From positions 62,001 to 126,000 of the forward strand of contig NZ_JAOVZO020000001.1 in assembly GCF_025717065.2 (NCBI RefSeq): 64,000 nucleotides of DNA. The letters run 5' to 3'. The position numbers were made by a program, and so were the translations under genes. The DNA comes from Tahibacter soli. GTDB lineage: Bacteria; Pseudomonadota; Gammaproteobacteria; Xanthomonadales; Rhodanobacteraceae. The notes under the pieces are model-generated. The model worked only from the letters and a program-made list of their open reading frames with translations. It was not told the DNA's origin and did not search any database. Shown piece after piece: positions 19,796-28,593 of this stretch. Every line of letters begins with the position of its first letter. Within the stretch, counting starts at the first letter, position 1.

Positions 19796-20059
19796 TCACT
19801 CCGCCAACCGAAACGCCGCAGCCATCCGCGCCTTCTCGCCGGCGTGTAGACCCAGCCGATCGGCGATCGTGCGCCATTGCCGCACAACGCCCCGACTGTT
19901 CTCGATGATCCCTTCAGCATCCTTCTTGGACACCCGAAAATGCGACACGACTGATCGTGCGACGTCGAGATCCAGCGCAAGCGTCGAAGTATCGAACTCG
20001 AACAGTTCGCGCGTCGCGCCTCGCGTGCAGCCATTCAGACGCGGCGGTTGCGCACGCAC
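19796..20059 (-). pseudogene. hipA: C-terminal stump of a HipA-type kinase toxin
   Basis: A short frame of 87 codons whose residues ~20-87 match the extreme C-terminus of HipA Ser/Thr kinases: FEFDTSTLALDLDVARSVVSHFRVS, then VVRQWRTIADRLGL and ARMAAAFRLAE. HipA is normally ~400-440 residues, so the kinase core, ATP site and N-terminal subdomain are gone. It lies only 26 bases after hipB on the same strand, in the normal hipB-hipA order, so the operon lost most of its toxin gene by an internal deletion. The stump should have no kinase activity. Confidence 0.7.
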
Positions 20060-20085
20060 GATCCCGTGCGCGCAGTCGGCGATTG

Positions 20086-20568
20086 CTACCCTCGTCGCAC
20101 CTTCTTATTCGACGGCACCGTCGGTTTGATCAGCGCGGCCAGCGCGTCGGCACTGATGAAGTCGCCTTGCACGGTCCAGTCTTCGCTGTCCGTCAAAGGC
20201 GCCGGTGACTTTTCGATCTTCTTGCCGGTCTGGGCTGCGACGGCATTGCGTTGCTGCTCCTGCGCGGCGGTGCGCGCGGGGCCAGTCAGTCGCGCGTCCT
20301 GCAACTCGCGTCCGACGGGATCGGCTTGCGCGAGCAGATCGATGTCTTTTTCGATACCCAACACCTGCATGACCGCGAGATACGCGCCGATCGTGACCCC
20401 CGAACCGCCGCGTTCAAGATTGCGCAACGTCATCGGCGTCATGCCTGCCCGCTCGGCCACCTGGCTTGCTGGAAGCCGCCTGCGCAAACGCGCGAGGCGC
20501 AGACGGTCGCCGAATCGGCGAAGCCGTTCCTCGGCGATCGGAAGCAAGGGTGCGGTTTTTCTGCCCAT
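20086..20568 (-). CDS. hipB: HipB-like XRE-family antitoxin/repressor
   Basis: A 160-residue protein with an N-terminal helix-turn-helix of the XRE/Cro type: RLRLARLRRRLPASQVAERAGM followed by TPMTLRNLERGG, residues ~20-60. It continues with a short helical segment and a charged tail. Position directly upstream of a HipA C-terminal fragment identifies it as the antitoxin and autorepressor of a former hipBA module. With the toxin destroyed it may still act as a DNA-binding repressor. The region before its start contains CAGAATAATTGCTGACATG and a matching CTGACAGAATATTAACAG stretch, possibly the operator. Confidence 0.8.
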   Translation of the reverse strand: MGRKTAPLLPIAEERLRRFGDRLRLARLRRRLPASQVAERAGMTPMTLRNLERGGSGVTIGAYLAVMQVLGIEKDIDLLAQADPVGRELQDARLTGPARTAAQEQQRNAVAAQTGKKIEKSPAPLTDSEDWTVQGDFISADALAALIKPTVPSNKKVRRG

Positions 20569-20731
20569 GTCAGCAATTATTCTGTCCGAATTGGTTGAAA
20601 AGCTGACAGAATATTAACAGCTTGGTCTGCCGTCTATCGGGTGCGCGCTGCCCGATCCCGAAGCGAGTGGAAACCCCCGGTCGCCGAAACCGGAAGAACT
20701 ATTGCAGCAATACTGCTCAGGAGGAGCGACG

Positions 20732-20983
20732 ATGCATATCAACTCGATTTCCAGCAGCGACTTCGATCGAGATGTCGAGCGAGCGAAGCGGTCTGCCGAA
20801 GCGGGGCCGATACTCATCACGGACCGGGGGCGGCCCACTCATGTCTTGCTGACCATGGCGGAGTACCGACGACTGGCGGGTCGGAAGACGATGGCCGAGC
20901 TACTTTGGCTGCCGGACGCCGATCTGCCGGACATCACTGCGACGGCGACAGGGGATGAGGTCAGAGCGGCCGAGTTCGATTGA
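20732..20983 (+). CDS. Phd/YefM-type antitoxin, apparently without its toxin
   Basis: An 83-residue antitoxin of the Phd/YefM family. The diagnostic block AGPILITDRGRPTHVLLTMAEYRRL is intact and the C-terminus EVRAAEFD resembles the PIN-toxin-binding tail (usually RPADLD). ATG 20732 is chosen because an excellent AGGAGGAGCG lies just upstream; an earlier ATG at 20702 lacks this. A PIN-domain toxin (VapC/FitB type) normally overlaps or follows immediately, but the 230 bases to the next gene contain no frame with a PIN start or its conserved Asp residues. It therefore looks like an orphan antitoxin left after toxin loss. Confidence 0.8.
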   Translation: MHINSISSSDFDRDVERAKRSAEAGPILITDRGRPTHVLLTMAEYRRLAGRKTMAELLWLPDADLPDITATATGDEVRAAEFD

Positions 20984-21217
20984 CGATGGCCGAGGACAAT
21001 CTGTCCGCCTCGATGTATCAAGCCGCCATGTCGCGCTTCGCGTATCTACGCTGCGCAGGAGGTGCACCTGCGGAACTGCGCGCGGGTGCCGCTCGGGCTG
21101 TCCGAAGCAGCCGGTATCTCCTGCTGCCCGCGCGTCGAATGACAACGCTCACTTGAACGTCCCTCGCGAGCCCTCCAGCATGCTACGTCCGCCCCACGCC
21201 AGGCTCGCACGCCAACT

Positions 21218-22324
21218 ATGAAACTTCTGGCTTTTGTTCTATCCGCGCTCACCGCCGCCTCCGCCGCGCACGCCCAATCCTGCCCCGACCTCACCCCCTA
21301 CGCCAAAGCCCGCGAAACCATCGCCGACCTCGGCCGTATCGTCGCGCCCGAAGGCGTGCAGGAGCAGTACAAGACGCGCATCGGCGGCGTCGAGCAGTGG
21401 GTCAACGTGCGCGGGCAGGATCGCGCCAATCCGATCATTCTCTTCGTACACGGCGGCCCCGCGTCGCCGCTGATTCCGCGCCTGTGGCAGTTCCAGCGGC
21501 CGATCGAGGAATACTTCACCGTCGTCAACTACGACCAGCGCGCCTCCGGCAAAACCTTTCGCGAGGATTCGAGCGACGCCCTCGGCGAAACGCTGAAGGT
21601 CGAGCGCTACGCCGACGACGCGATCGAGCTCGCGCAGTACGTGCTCAAGCGCTACGGCAAGAAGAAGGTCGTGCTGATGGGCCACAGCTGGGGCACGATC
21701 GTCGCGATTCGCGCGGCGTTGAAGCGTCCGGACCTGTTCTACGCGTACGTCGGCATAGGGCAGGTGATCAACGTGCGCACGAACGAGAAGGTCAGCTACG
21801 ACTTCGCCGTCGCCGAGGCCACGCGCCGCGGCAATACCGAGGCGGTCGAGGAGCTCAAAAAGATCGCGCCGTATCCCGGCGACACGCCGATCACGCGCGA
21901 GCGCATCATCGCGGCGCGCAAGTGGGCGCAGTTCTACGGCGGCCTCACGGCGTATCGCGAGTCGTCGCAGTATTTCTACGACGCGCCGCTCTTGTCGTCC
22001 GACTACGACGCGCAAGACGCCTGCGCGATCGACAAGAGCAACGTGTTCACGCTCGGCCGCGTGCTGCCGGAATTTCTCGAAGTGGATTATTCCAAAGTGA
22101 CGGCGTTTCCGATTCCCGTGTTCATGTTCATGGGGCGCCACGACTACACGACGCCGTCGGTGCCGACCGAAGCGTGGCTGAAAACCGTCAAGGCGCCGCG
22201 CAAGCAGGGCGTGTGGTTCGAGCACTCGTCGCACATGATTCCGTGGGAAGAGCCCGGCAAGCTGCTCGTGAGCCTGCTGCAGTACGTGCGGCCGTTGGCG
22301 GTCGACAAGAAGACGGACAAGTAA
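21218..22324 (+). CDS. Exported alpha/beta hydrolase (proline iminopeptidase-like)
   Basis: A 368-residue secreted or periplasmic hydrolase. Signal peptide residues 1-19 end AAHA-QS. The alpha/beta-hydrolase core has oxyanion motif HGGP at 78-81, nucleophile elbow GHSWG with Ser157, an Asp in GRHDYTTP, and the catalytic His in FEHSSHMIPWEEP near the C-terminus. The HGGP motif and NYDQRASGKT are typical of the S33 peptidase group (prolyl aminopeptidases and related esterases). The substrate is not known. A strong stem-loop just past the stop separates it from the convergent rtcB. Confidence 0.85.
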   Translation: MKLLAFVLSALTAASAAHAQSCPDLTPYAKARETIADLGRIVAPEGVQEQYKTRIGGVEQWVNVRGQDRANPIILFVHGGPASPLIPRLWQFQRPIEEYFTVVNYDQRASGKTFREDSSDALGETLKVERYADDAIELAQYVLKRYGKKKVVLMGHSWGTIVAIRAALKRPDLFYAYVGIGQVINVRTNEKVSYDFAVAEATRRGNTEAVEELKKIAPYPGDTPITRERIIAARKWAQFYGGLTAYRESSQYFYDAPLLSSDYDAQDACAIDKSNVFTLGRVLPEFLEVDYSKVTAFPIPVFMFMGRHDYTTPSVPTEAWLKTVKAPRKQGVWFEHSSHMIPWEEPGKLLVSLLQYVRPLAVDKKTDK

Positions 22325-22333
22325 CGCGCGACC

Positions 22334-22367
22334 GGCGAGAGCGGCGCATCCTCGCGCCGCTCTCGCC
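22334..22367. terminator. Bidirectional terminator between the hydrolase and rtcB
   Basis: A perfect 13-bp stem, GGCGAGAGCGGCG (22334-22346) and CGCCGCTCTCGCC (22355-22367), with an 8-base loop. It lies in the 48-base gap between two convergent genes and is followed on the plus strand by CGTCTTTACG. Confidence 0.75.
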
Positions 22368-22372
22368 CGTCT

Positions 22373-23782
22373 TTACGCCTTGAACGTGCGCCACGGCCGC
22401 AGCTTCACCGCCGCGCGCAGCAGGCCCGCTTCTTCCTGCGCCGCGACCACCGGGCCGATGGGCTTGTACGCCTCGGGCGCTTCTTCGAGCCGGCGTTCCT
22501 CGCGCAACGCGATGCAGCGCCACGTCGGCGCTTCGCCGCTCGCATCGACCTGGCTGCGTCGCACCGCTTGCCGCCGCACCGCGCGGCCGGCGCCGTGGCT
22601 GCACGACCACAGCCAGTCGGGATGTCCCAGGCCTGTGACGAGATACGACGCGTCGCCCATCGATCCGGGCAGCAGCGCCCACTGGCCCGCGTGCGCCGGC
22701 GTCGCGCCCTTGCGGTGCAGGTTCATGCCGTGTTCGCGCGTCACCACGTTGTGCGGCACGTCTACGACGAGGCGCGACTGCGACGCGCCGACCGTCGCCT
22801 CCAGCGCTTCGCGCACCCACTCGGCGAGCACCACGCGGTTGAGCCACGCGTAACGCGCGGCGGTGCCCATGGCTTCGAGAAACGCGTCGGCTTCGGCGCC
22901 TCGCAGCGCGTACAGGCCGCTCGCCGGATGCCGCCGATCGCGCGGCCACGCGTCGCGCGCGCGATCGATCCAGCGCTGGCCGACATGAAAGCCCATGCCG
23001 CGCGATCCGCTGTGGATCATCGCCACGACTTCGCCGACGCGCAGCCCCGCCGCGTGCGCGGCATGACGATCGATCACGGCGTCGACCACCTGCAGTTCGA
23101 CGAAGTGATTGCCCGAGCCGACGGTGCCGAGGTCCGGCGCGCGCACGCGTTCGCGCCCGGTGACCCACGCGTCGGGCGCGTGGTCGGGCGCACCGCCGAA
23201 GCTGTCGAGCGCGACGCAGTCGTCGATCTCCGCGCGCAGGCGAGTGCGATCGGCGCCGGCCCACACGCCTTCCGGCGCGAGTGCGTCGACGAACGCGTGC
23301 GCGCCGTCGGCGAACAGCGCGCGGAACGCGGCGCTCGGCACCGGCGCGTCGGTTTCGCCGTGCAAGAGCCGGCGCGTGAGGTGCGCGGTCCAGCGCGCTT
23401 CGTGCGCGGCGAGCAGTTCCTGCCGCACGCCGGTGGTGACGAGGCGCATGCCGCAGTTGATGTCGGTGCCGATCGCCGCGGGCACGACGACGTCGGGATC
23501 GGTCGCGACGATGCTGCCGACGGGTGCGAGGCTGCCGGGATGAAAATCCGGGGTCGCGCACGCGCACCGCACCGGGTGCGGGCGGTCGGGCCAGCCGACG
23601 CTCGCGAAGTCGAGCAGTTGCGCGACGCCTTTCGCCTCGAGCGGAAATTCGGCGGGCAACAGGATGTGTGCCGACGCGTCGCCGCGCCGCACGCGGTACA
23701 CGCCGTTTTCGCACGACACGGCAATGCCGCGCCGGGCGAACGCCTTGAGCAGGCGAGGCCAGGAAGAAACGGAGGAATTCAT
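22373..23782 (-). CDS. rtcB: RtcB-family RNA ligase
   Basis: A 469-residue RtcB protein, a Mn2+/GTP-dependent RNA ligase that joins 2',3'-cyclic phosphate (or 3'-phosphate) ends to 5'-OH ends in RNA repair. The hallmark motifs occur in order: PDFHPGSLAPVGSIVA, GTDINCGMR, GSGNHFVELQ, HSGSRGMG, PHN, HRKGATPAH, GSMGDASYLV and SCSHGAGRAVRR, whose His is the guanylylation site. Metal-ligand Cys and His residues are kept. Start ATG 23782. No archease, RtcA or RtcR gene lies in the window. The upstream 450 bases hold repeat hairpins rather than a visible sigma-54 promoter. Confidence 0.92.
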   Translation of the reverse strand: MNSSVSSWPRLLKAFARRGIAVSCENGVYRVRRGDASAHILLPAEFPLEAKGVAQLLDFASVGWPDRPHPVRCACATPDFHPGSLAPVGSIVATDPDVVVPAAIGTDINCGMRLVTTGVRQELLAAHEARWTAHLTRRLLHGETDAPVPSAAFRALFADGAHAFVDALAPEGVWAGADRTRLRAEIDDCVALDSFGGAPDHAPDAWVTGRERVRAPDLGTVGSGNHFVELQVVDAVIDRHAAHAAGLRVGEVVAMIHSGSRGMGFHVGQRWIDRARDAWPRDRRHPASGLYALRGAEADAFLEAMGTAARYAWLNRVVLAEWVREALEATVGASQSRLVVDVPHNVVTREHGMNLHRKGATPAHAGQWALLPGSMGDASYLVTGLGHPDWLWSCSHGAGRAVRRQAVRRSQVDASGEAPTWRCIALREERRLEEAPEAYKPIGPVVAAQEEAGLLRAAVKLRPWRTFKA

Positions 23783-24012
23783 GAGAGTGATCTGCTGAAA
23801 GAGGGACGCACGGACGCGCGCTCCGGATGGAGAGGCGCGACAACGAGGTTTTCAGCAGCCACGAGGGCGGCGCGGATTCGACCACGGCGCCGGTGTTTGG
23901 GTCAAGGGCGGTGCGCGAATGGATTTGATGCGTGGCGTGCCCGGACTTGTTCTGACGCCGCAAACGGCGAAAACCGGTACTCGACGCGATCGTCGGCGGC
24001 GCCCCATCCCGA

Positions 24013-24043
24013 CCTTCTCCCCCAACGCAGTTGGGGGAGAAGG
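24013..24043. repeat. REP-like hairpin 1
   Basis: Perfect 14-bp arms CCTTCTCCCCCAAC and GTTGGGGGAGAAGG around a 3-base loop. The CTCCCCCAA/TTGGGGGAG core is shared with hairpin 2 about 100 bases away. Confidence 0.75.
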
Positions 24044-24112
24044 AGTTGAAGGTTCCAGCGCTTCGCCGCTGTAGAGAATGTATCGACGATTTCAACGCCG
24101 CGTTGCTCAAAG

Positions 24113-24144
24113 CCCTCTCCCCCAAGCTTGCTTGGGGGAGAGGG
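24113..24144. repeat. REP-like hairpin 2
   Basis: Perfect 14-bp arms CCCTCTCCCCCAAG and CTTGGGGGAGAGGG around a 4-base loop, followed by TTGGGTGAGGGGG. This is the common intergenic repeat form seen in xanthomonads and relatives. It abuts the truncated GNAT sequence. Confidence 0.75.
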
Positions 24145-24229
24145 TTGGGTGAGGGGGGCGACGCCGAGGTCTTCATTGCGGCAACGAAAGTGTTCGCCCG
24201 TCGCGATCGGTTTCGGCGCGCGCTCGGTT

Positions 24230-24355
24230 ATGCTCGATACGTTCGACTGGCAGGTCGAGGGTTTCTATCTCAAGCGCGGCTATCGCGAGTTCGGCCGTCT
24301 CGACGATTTCCCCGTCGGCCACTCGCGCGTGTTTCTGCAAGACGCCCGTCACTGA
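24230..24355 (+). pseudogene. C-terminal fragment of a GNAT acetyltransferase
   Basis: The last ~41 codons read VMLDTFDWQVEGFYLKRGYREFGRL and end with DDFPVGHSRVFLQD, the typical final strands of a GNAT N-acetyltransferase (the LDT-F..-FY.K.GY.E.G block). The acetyl-CoA-binding part is absent: upstream sequence is REP-like repeat, not protein. The fragment ends at the stop at 24353-24355, overlapping by seven bases the end of the convergent lipase gene. Confidence 0.7.
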
Positions 24356-25047
24356 ATCAGATTCGCCTGCAGCACCGACGTGAACCACAACAGTTGATAG
24401 TGGTAATAGGCAAACGTATAACTCGACGTCTCGCCGGCGATCGACGAGCTGTGCACGCCGTAGACGATGCACGCGCCGGTCGAGCAGACGATTTCGTCGA
24501 TCCACGATTTGATCGAATACGTCTTCGTCGCGAGCTTCTTGTTGTAGATGCCGTTGAGCAGCGGGCTGCCGACCGACAGGCCCTGCGCGCCGCACGTCGA
24601 CGTGACGACATTGAACGGATACACGCCGCAGCTGAGCAGGCCGCGGTACGCGCCGGCGATGCCGACGAACGTGTCCACCTTCGCCGCGAGATTGAGTTTG
24701 ACGATTTCGCGCGCGAGCAGGGTCACGCCCATCGAATGGCCGATCACGTCGATCTTGCCGGTGCACGACGCCGCGATCGCGGCGTTCAGCGCGTTGGCGA
24801 CCGGCGTTTCCTCGCTGCCGCTGTGGTCGTTGCAGGCGGGGCACGTCTTGCTGCCCCAGCTCGGCTGGAAGATCTGCGCGTCGGTGTAGCCGCGCGCGCG
24901 CAGTTCGACGTAGGTGTTGTCGAAGTCGTCGGGGTAGCCCGAGTTGCCGTGGACGAGAACGACGTTGTCGACGCATGCCGCGTGGGCGGCGCCGAGCGAG
25001 GCGAGTGCGAGTGCGACGATTCCTGCAAAGCGCGCGAACGGATGCAT
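24349..25047 (-). CDS. Secreted lipase/esterase (class 2 lipase-like alpha/beta hydrolase)
   Basis: A 232-residue exported hydrolase. The signal peptide is MHPFARFAGIVALALASLGA, cleaved near AHA-AC. The mature part opens with the lipase pattern NVVLVHGNSGYPDDFDNTYVELRARGYTDAQIFQPSWG. It has nucleophile elbow GHSMG in DVIGHSMGVTLLAREI and several cysteines that probably form disulfides, including a CPAC pair. A C-terminal His-containing segment supplies the remaining triad member, but the exact residue is uncertain. A strong GGGAGGG site precedes ATG 25047. It is convergent with the GNAT fragment. Confidence 0.8.
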   Translation of the reverse strand: MHPFARFAGIVALALASLGAAHAACVDNVVLVHGNSGYPDDFDNTYVELRARGYTDAQIFQPSWGSKTCPACNDHSGSEETPVANALNAAIAASCTGKIDVIGHSMGVTLLAREIVKLNLAAKVDTFVGIAGAYRGLLSCGVYPFNVVTSTCGAQGLSVGSPLLNGIYNKKLATKTYSIKSWIDEIVCSTGACIVYGVHSSSIAGETSSYTFAYYHYQLLWFTSVLQANLIQ

Positions 25048-25245
25048 GGCGAACCCTCCCGAGGTTGCCGCGCAGCGTAGCGCCGCGTTGTTCGCGGTAA
25101 ACGTGTACCAAAGTACAGCGGCGGCGGGCGTTGTCCCGCGACAGGGCTTGTTCGTCCGCGGGCAACGCTCGAAAATCCGCCGGACCGACGAGACGGGTTC
25201 ATCGATGCCGCACGCTTGCCGTCATTCCATCGCACGTCCGCCCGC

Positions 25246-27048
25246 ATGAGTCCCGTCGATTCGACGCGCCCGGCCGCGAGCCGCGTGCTCGGCTATCGCT
25301 TCGCCGGCGTCGTGCTCGATCTGAACCGGCATGCGCTGACGGTCGACGACGCGGAAGTCCCGGCGACGCCGCAGATGCTGCAGCTGTTGCAACTGCTGTG
25401 CGAAGCCGACGGCCGCCTGCTCAAGCGCCAGGAAGTGTTCGACCGTCTCTGGCCCGGCGGACAGGAGGTGTCCGACGCTTCGCTGTCGCAGCTCGTGTGG
25501 CGCCTGCGCGGCGCGCTCGGGCCGTATGCCGAATCGGTCGCGACGGTGCGGCGCAGCGGCCTGCGGCTCGATGCGCCGGTGACCACCGAGTTCGATTTCC
25601 AGCGCACGCCGCGCCGGCCGAACGTCGTCGAGCCGCCGGCCGTGCAGCCGCCGTTGCGCGATGTCGACCTCATGCAGGCGCAGCCGCCGCCGCTGCCGCC
25701 GGCACCGCCGCCGAAGCGCCGGTCGTGGCGACTGCGCTACGGCCTGCCGGGCGCCGTGATCGTCGTCGTGCTCGCGATCGTCGTGATGCTGTTGCCGCGC
25801 AACACCGTCGTCAGCGCCGGCTACGCGCTGTACGCCGACGACCTGCAGGCGAGCCGCGCCGACACGCCCGCGCTGATCGCCACCGCGATCTCGGCCGACA
25901 ACGCCGGCGAGCGCGTGCGCGCCGAGGCGCTGCTGCGCAGCGTGCACGATGCCGACGCGACGACGCCGGTGCCGGCGCTGATTCTCTCGTGGTGGTCGTC
26001 GTTCTCGTCGCCGATCGAGGCCGAGCGCTGGACGCAGGCCGCGCGGCAGCGATTGGGCGCCGACGCCACGCCTTATCTGCGCCTGTTCGCCGACTACTTC
26101 ACGGCGCGCGCGCTCGATCGGCCGACGAGCGGGCCGCTCAACGCGCTGCTCGATCTGCGACCGCAGGCGTGGTTCCTGCAGTATTCGCGCGCGCACAGCC
26201 AGCTCGCGAACCGCGAACTCGCCGGCGCGCTGCGTTCGCTGCAGCAGATTCCGCTCGACATTCCCGATGCGCGCCAGCTCGCCGAAGTGCTCGGCGACCG
26301 CGTCGCGCTCGGCGATGCGGCCGCGGCCGACGAGGCGTTGCGCGCGAAGGCGATCGCGGCCGATCCGGTCTTGTCGGCGTATCTGCAGGGCCGCATCGCG
26401 TACAGCCGCGGCGATCTTCCGGCCGCGATCGCCGCGTTCGACCGCAGCGCCGGCGTGGCCGAGGAGCACCGCGTCTACGAATACCGGCTGCGCGCGTCGA
26501 ACTTCGCGGTGCTCGCCGCGCTCGACGCCGGCGCGGCCGACGCGGCGGCGCGCATCGACGCCGCCGTGCGCCTCGCGCGCGAGCAGGATCGCGCCGACAT
26601 CGCGGCCGAGCTGCGCGGGTTCGAGGCGTTTCTGGCCGCGCGCGCCGGACAGCCCGAGCGTGCCGAAACGGCGCTGGCCGATGCGCGACAGGGCAATTCG
26701 TCCGAGTGGTTTCGCGTACCGCTGACGCTGCTCGCGTTGGAAAACGGCCTGGCGCCGCCGTACGACCCGGCCGCGCTCGCGCCGGGCGTGCCGGCGATTC
26801 CGGTCTATGGCGGCGTCGCCGAAATCGTGCTCGGCTGGCACGCGTTCGCGCGCGGCGACAAGGCGGAGGCGGGCCGTCAGCTCGACCTCGCGCGCGAACG
26901 CGGCATCGCGCGCACGTACCACGCCGAGGATGCCGCGCTGCTCGCGGCGCGCCTCGGACGGAAGGCGGTGCCGTGCCGTCTCGATCCGCCGTATCCCAAC
27001 AGCCTGCGCCTCACCGCGTGCATCGCGTTGCGCGGCGAAAAACCGTGA
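25246..27048 (+). CDS. Membrane-anchored winged-helix transcriptional regulator (CadC/ToxR-like)
   Basis: A 600-residue protein. An OmpR/PhoB-type winged-helix DNA-binding domain occupies residues ~10-105 (FAGVVLDLNRHALTV, LLQLLCEADGRLLKRQEVFDRLWPG, SLSQLVWRLRGAL and TVRRSGLRL). A Pro-rich linker follows, then one transmembrane helix near 170-190 (PGAVIVVVLAIVVMLL). The large periplasmic part is Ala-rich and helical, probably of tetratricopeptide type. This is the layout of CadC/ToxR one-component regulators, which sense outside signals and bind DNA from the membrane. ATG 25246 is chosen as the last start before the domain. The target genes and signal are unknown; it is convergent with nothing and followed by an unrelated exported protein. 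Confidence 0.82.
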   Translation: MSPVDSTRPAASRVLGYRFAGVVLDLNRHALTVDDAEVPATPQMLQLLQLLCEADGRLLKRQEVFDRLWPGGQEVSDASLSQLVWRLRGALGPYAESVATVRRSGLRLDAPVTTEFDFQRTPRRPNVVEPPAVQPPLRDVDLMQAQPPPLPPAPPPKRRSWRLRYGLPGAVIVVVLAIVVMLLPRNTVVSAGYALYADDLQASRADTPALIATAISADNAGERVRAEALLRSVHDADATTPVPALILSWWSSFSSPIEAERWTQAARQRLGADATPYLRLFADYFTARALDRPTSGPLNALLDLRPQAWFLQYSRAHSQLANRELAGALRSLQQIPLDIPDARQLAEVLGDRVALGDAAAADEALRAKAIAADPVLSAYLQGRIAYSRGDLPAAIAAFDRSAGVAEEHRVYEYRLRASNFAVLAALDAGAADAAARIDAAVRLAREQDRADIAAELRGFEAFLAARAGQPERAETALADARQGNSSEWFRVPLTLLALENGLAPPYDPAALAPGVPAIPVYGGVAEIVLGWHAFARGDKAEAGRQLDLARERGIARTYHAEDAALLAARLGRKAVPCRLDPPYPNSLRLTACIALRGEKP

Positions 27049-27219
27049 GCGCTCAGGCGTCTGCGGCGTCGAGAGATTGCCGAGAGATCGCGTAGAGACA
27101 ACCGCGAAGCATGAGAGGAACGCCGCTGCGATCGTCGCGGCACCAGACGGCGTTCAGCCGAATGCCGAGTCGCCCCGGCATCGCCGGCGCCGTCTGCGTC
27201 CCCACGCAGGAGCTTCCCC

Positions 27220-28560
27220 ATGTCTCATCGGTTCGTATTCGCGCGTCTCGCGCTGTTGCTTTCCACGCTGGCCGGCACCGCCGCGACGCACGCCGCCGGT
27301 CTCGTCGACCCACTGTTCGCCGGCAACGGCGTCGCGCGCATCACCGGCACCAACGCACAGGGGCCGCAGTCGCTCGTCGTGAAACCCGACGGCCGTCTCG
27401 TGTTCGCCGGGCGGCGGCAGGACGGCAGCGGCATCGTCATCGCCGCACGCAAGCGCAACGGCGCCGTCGACGGCGCGTTCAACGGCGGCAACGTGCTCGC
27501 CACTGCGCCGCTCGGCACGGCCTACGGCCCGCGCCTGGCCAACGATGTCACCGGCGACGCGACGATCCTCGCGTACACCGACTTCCAGGCCGGCGTCTAT
27601 CGCCTCGTGCTGTGCCGCGTTCTTGGCAACGGCACGTTCGACCCGGCGTTCACGATCAGCGGCTATTCCGGTCAGGCCGGCTGCGTGCGTACGAATCCGC
27701 CGGCCGGCGCGCCGAACGGCGTCATCGTCGCCGGCGTCGAATTATGGCCGAACGGGAAGATCGCCGTCGGCGGCACCGCCTACAACTACTCGGTGGCGGC
27801 GATCGGCAAGCCGTTCGAAGGTTCGCTGTATGCGGGATCGACGCTGAGTCTTTCGACGATTCCGATTCCGCACGACTACGTGATCAACGCGTTCGCGTCG
27901 GAGCCGTTCACCGACGTCGTGTATTTCGGCGGCACGATCCGCACCGGCTCGGCCGACACGGCGGGCGTCGTGCTGCGCGTGACGTCAGCGTCGTACCTGA
28001 CCGCGACGTTCAACCCGAACGTCGTCGCGGACGGCATCGACGACGTGCGCGCGTTCGCGCGGCGGCCCGACGGACGGCTCGTCGCCGCGGTGACCGCCGA
28101 TGCGCCGAACGCGTCGACGACATGCGTGGCGTACGCGATGGACGGCGGCAATCTCGCGCCGGACCTCGGGTTCGGCCCGAACGGCAACGGCCGGCGTGAC
28201 GTCGACTTCGGCGCGGGCGTCAGCGTGCGCTGCGACGCGATCGCGGCCGACGCCGGCAACAACGTGTTCGTCGTCGGCACGGCGAGCCTATCGAGCTACG
28301 ACGCGATGGCCGTGGCGCGGCTGTCGCCGATCGGGCAGAACGATCCCGGCTACGGCGCCGGTGGCAACGTACTGGTGAACACGATCGGCATCGCGCCGAC
28401 GATGGTTGACGAGCGCGGACTCGCCGCCGGCGTGCAGGAAGGCCGGCTGATCCTCGGGGGATACAGCGAGGCGGCGACGTCGCCGACGCCGGCGACGAGC
28501 AGCATGCTCGTCGTGCGGCTGACCGACGACGATCATCTGTTCGTCAGCGATTTCGAATAG
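27220..28560 (+). CDS. Exported delta-60 repeat protein with LFVSDFE C-terminus
   Basis: A 446-residue protein with a Sec signal (residues 1-25, ending ATHAAG). Repeats of the delta-60 type occupy the mature part: a block ending in LVVKPDGRLVFAGRRQDGSG, then VIVAGVELWPNGKIAVGG, DDVRAFARRPDGRLVAAVT and RLILGGYSE. Each is a ~50-60-residue beta-strand unit with the PDG+L core, likely forming a beta-propeller. The extreme C-terminus is DDHLFVSDFE, another member of the recurrent acidic-aromatic tail. AGGAG lies nine bases before ATG 27220. The function is unknown. Confidence 0.8.
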   Translation: MSHRFVFARLALLLSTLAGTAATHAAGLVDPLFAGNGVARITGTNAQGPQSLVVKPDGRLVFAGRRQDGSGIVIAARKRNGAVDGAFNGGNVLATAPLGTAYGPRLANDVTGDATILAYTDFQAGVYRLVLCRVLGNGTFDPAFTISGYSGQAGCVRTNPPAGAPNGVIVAGVELWPNGKIAVGGTAYNYSVAAIGKPFEGSLYAGSTLSLSTIPIPHDYVINAFASEPFTDVVYFGGTIRTGSADTAGVVLRVTSASYLTATFNPNVVADGIDDVRAFARRPDGRLVAAVTADAPNASTTCVAYAMDGGNLAPDLGFGPNGNGRRDVDFGAGVSVRCDAIAADAGNNVFVVGTASLSSYDAMAVARLSPIGQNDPGYGAGGNVLVNTIGIAPTMVDERGLAAGVQEGRLILGGYSEAATSPTPATSSMLVVRLTDDDHLFVSDFE

Positions 28561-28593
28561 AGAAAACCTGTCGTCGAGCAGCGGCGACGAACG

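Larger units (their letters stand above)
23783..24229. other. Gene-free stretch with two REP-like hairpins
   Basis: No gene is supported between rtcB and the GNAT fragment. The first ~220 bases contain nothing that I recognise. The rest carries two G/C-rich inverted repeats, listed separately, set in shared flanking text of the TTGGGTGAGGGG type. Confidence 0.6.

Noticed and set aside
22188-24176. 662-codon minus-strand frame over rtcB
   Set aside because: Overlaps all of rtcB in another frame with Arg-rich translation; RtcB motifs fix the true frame.
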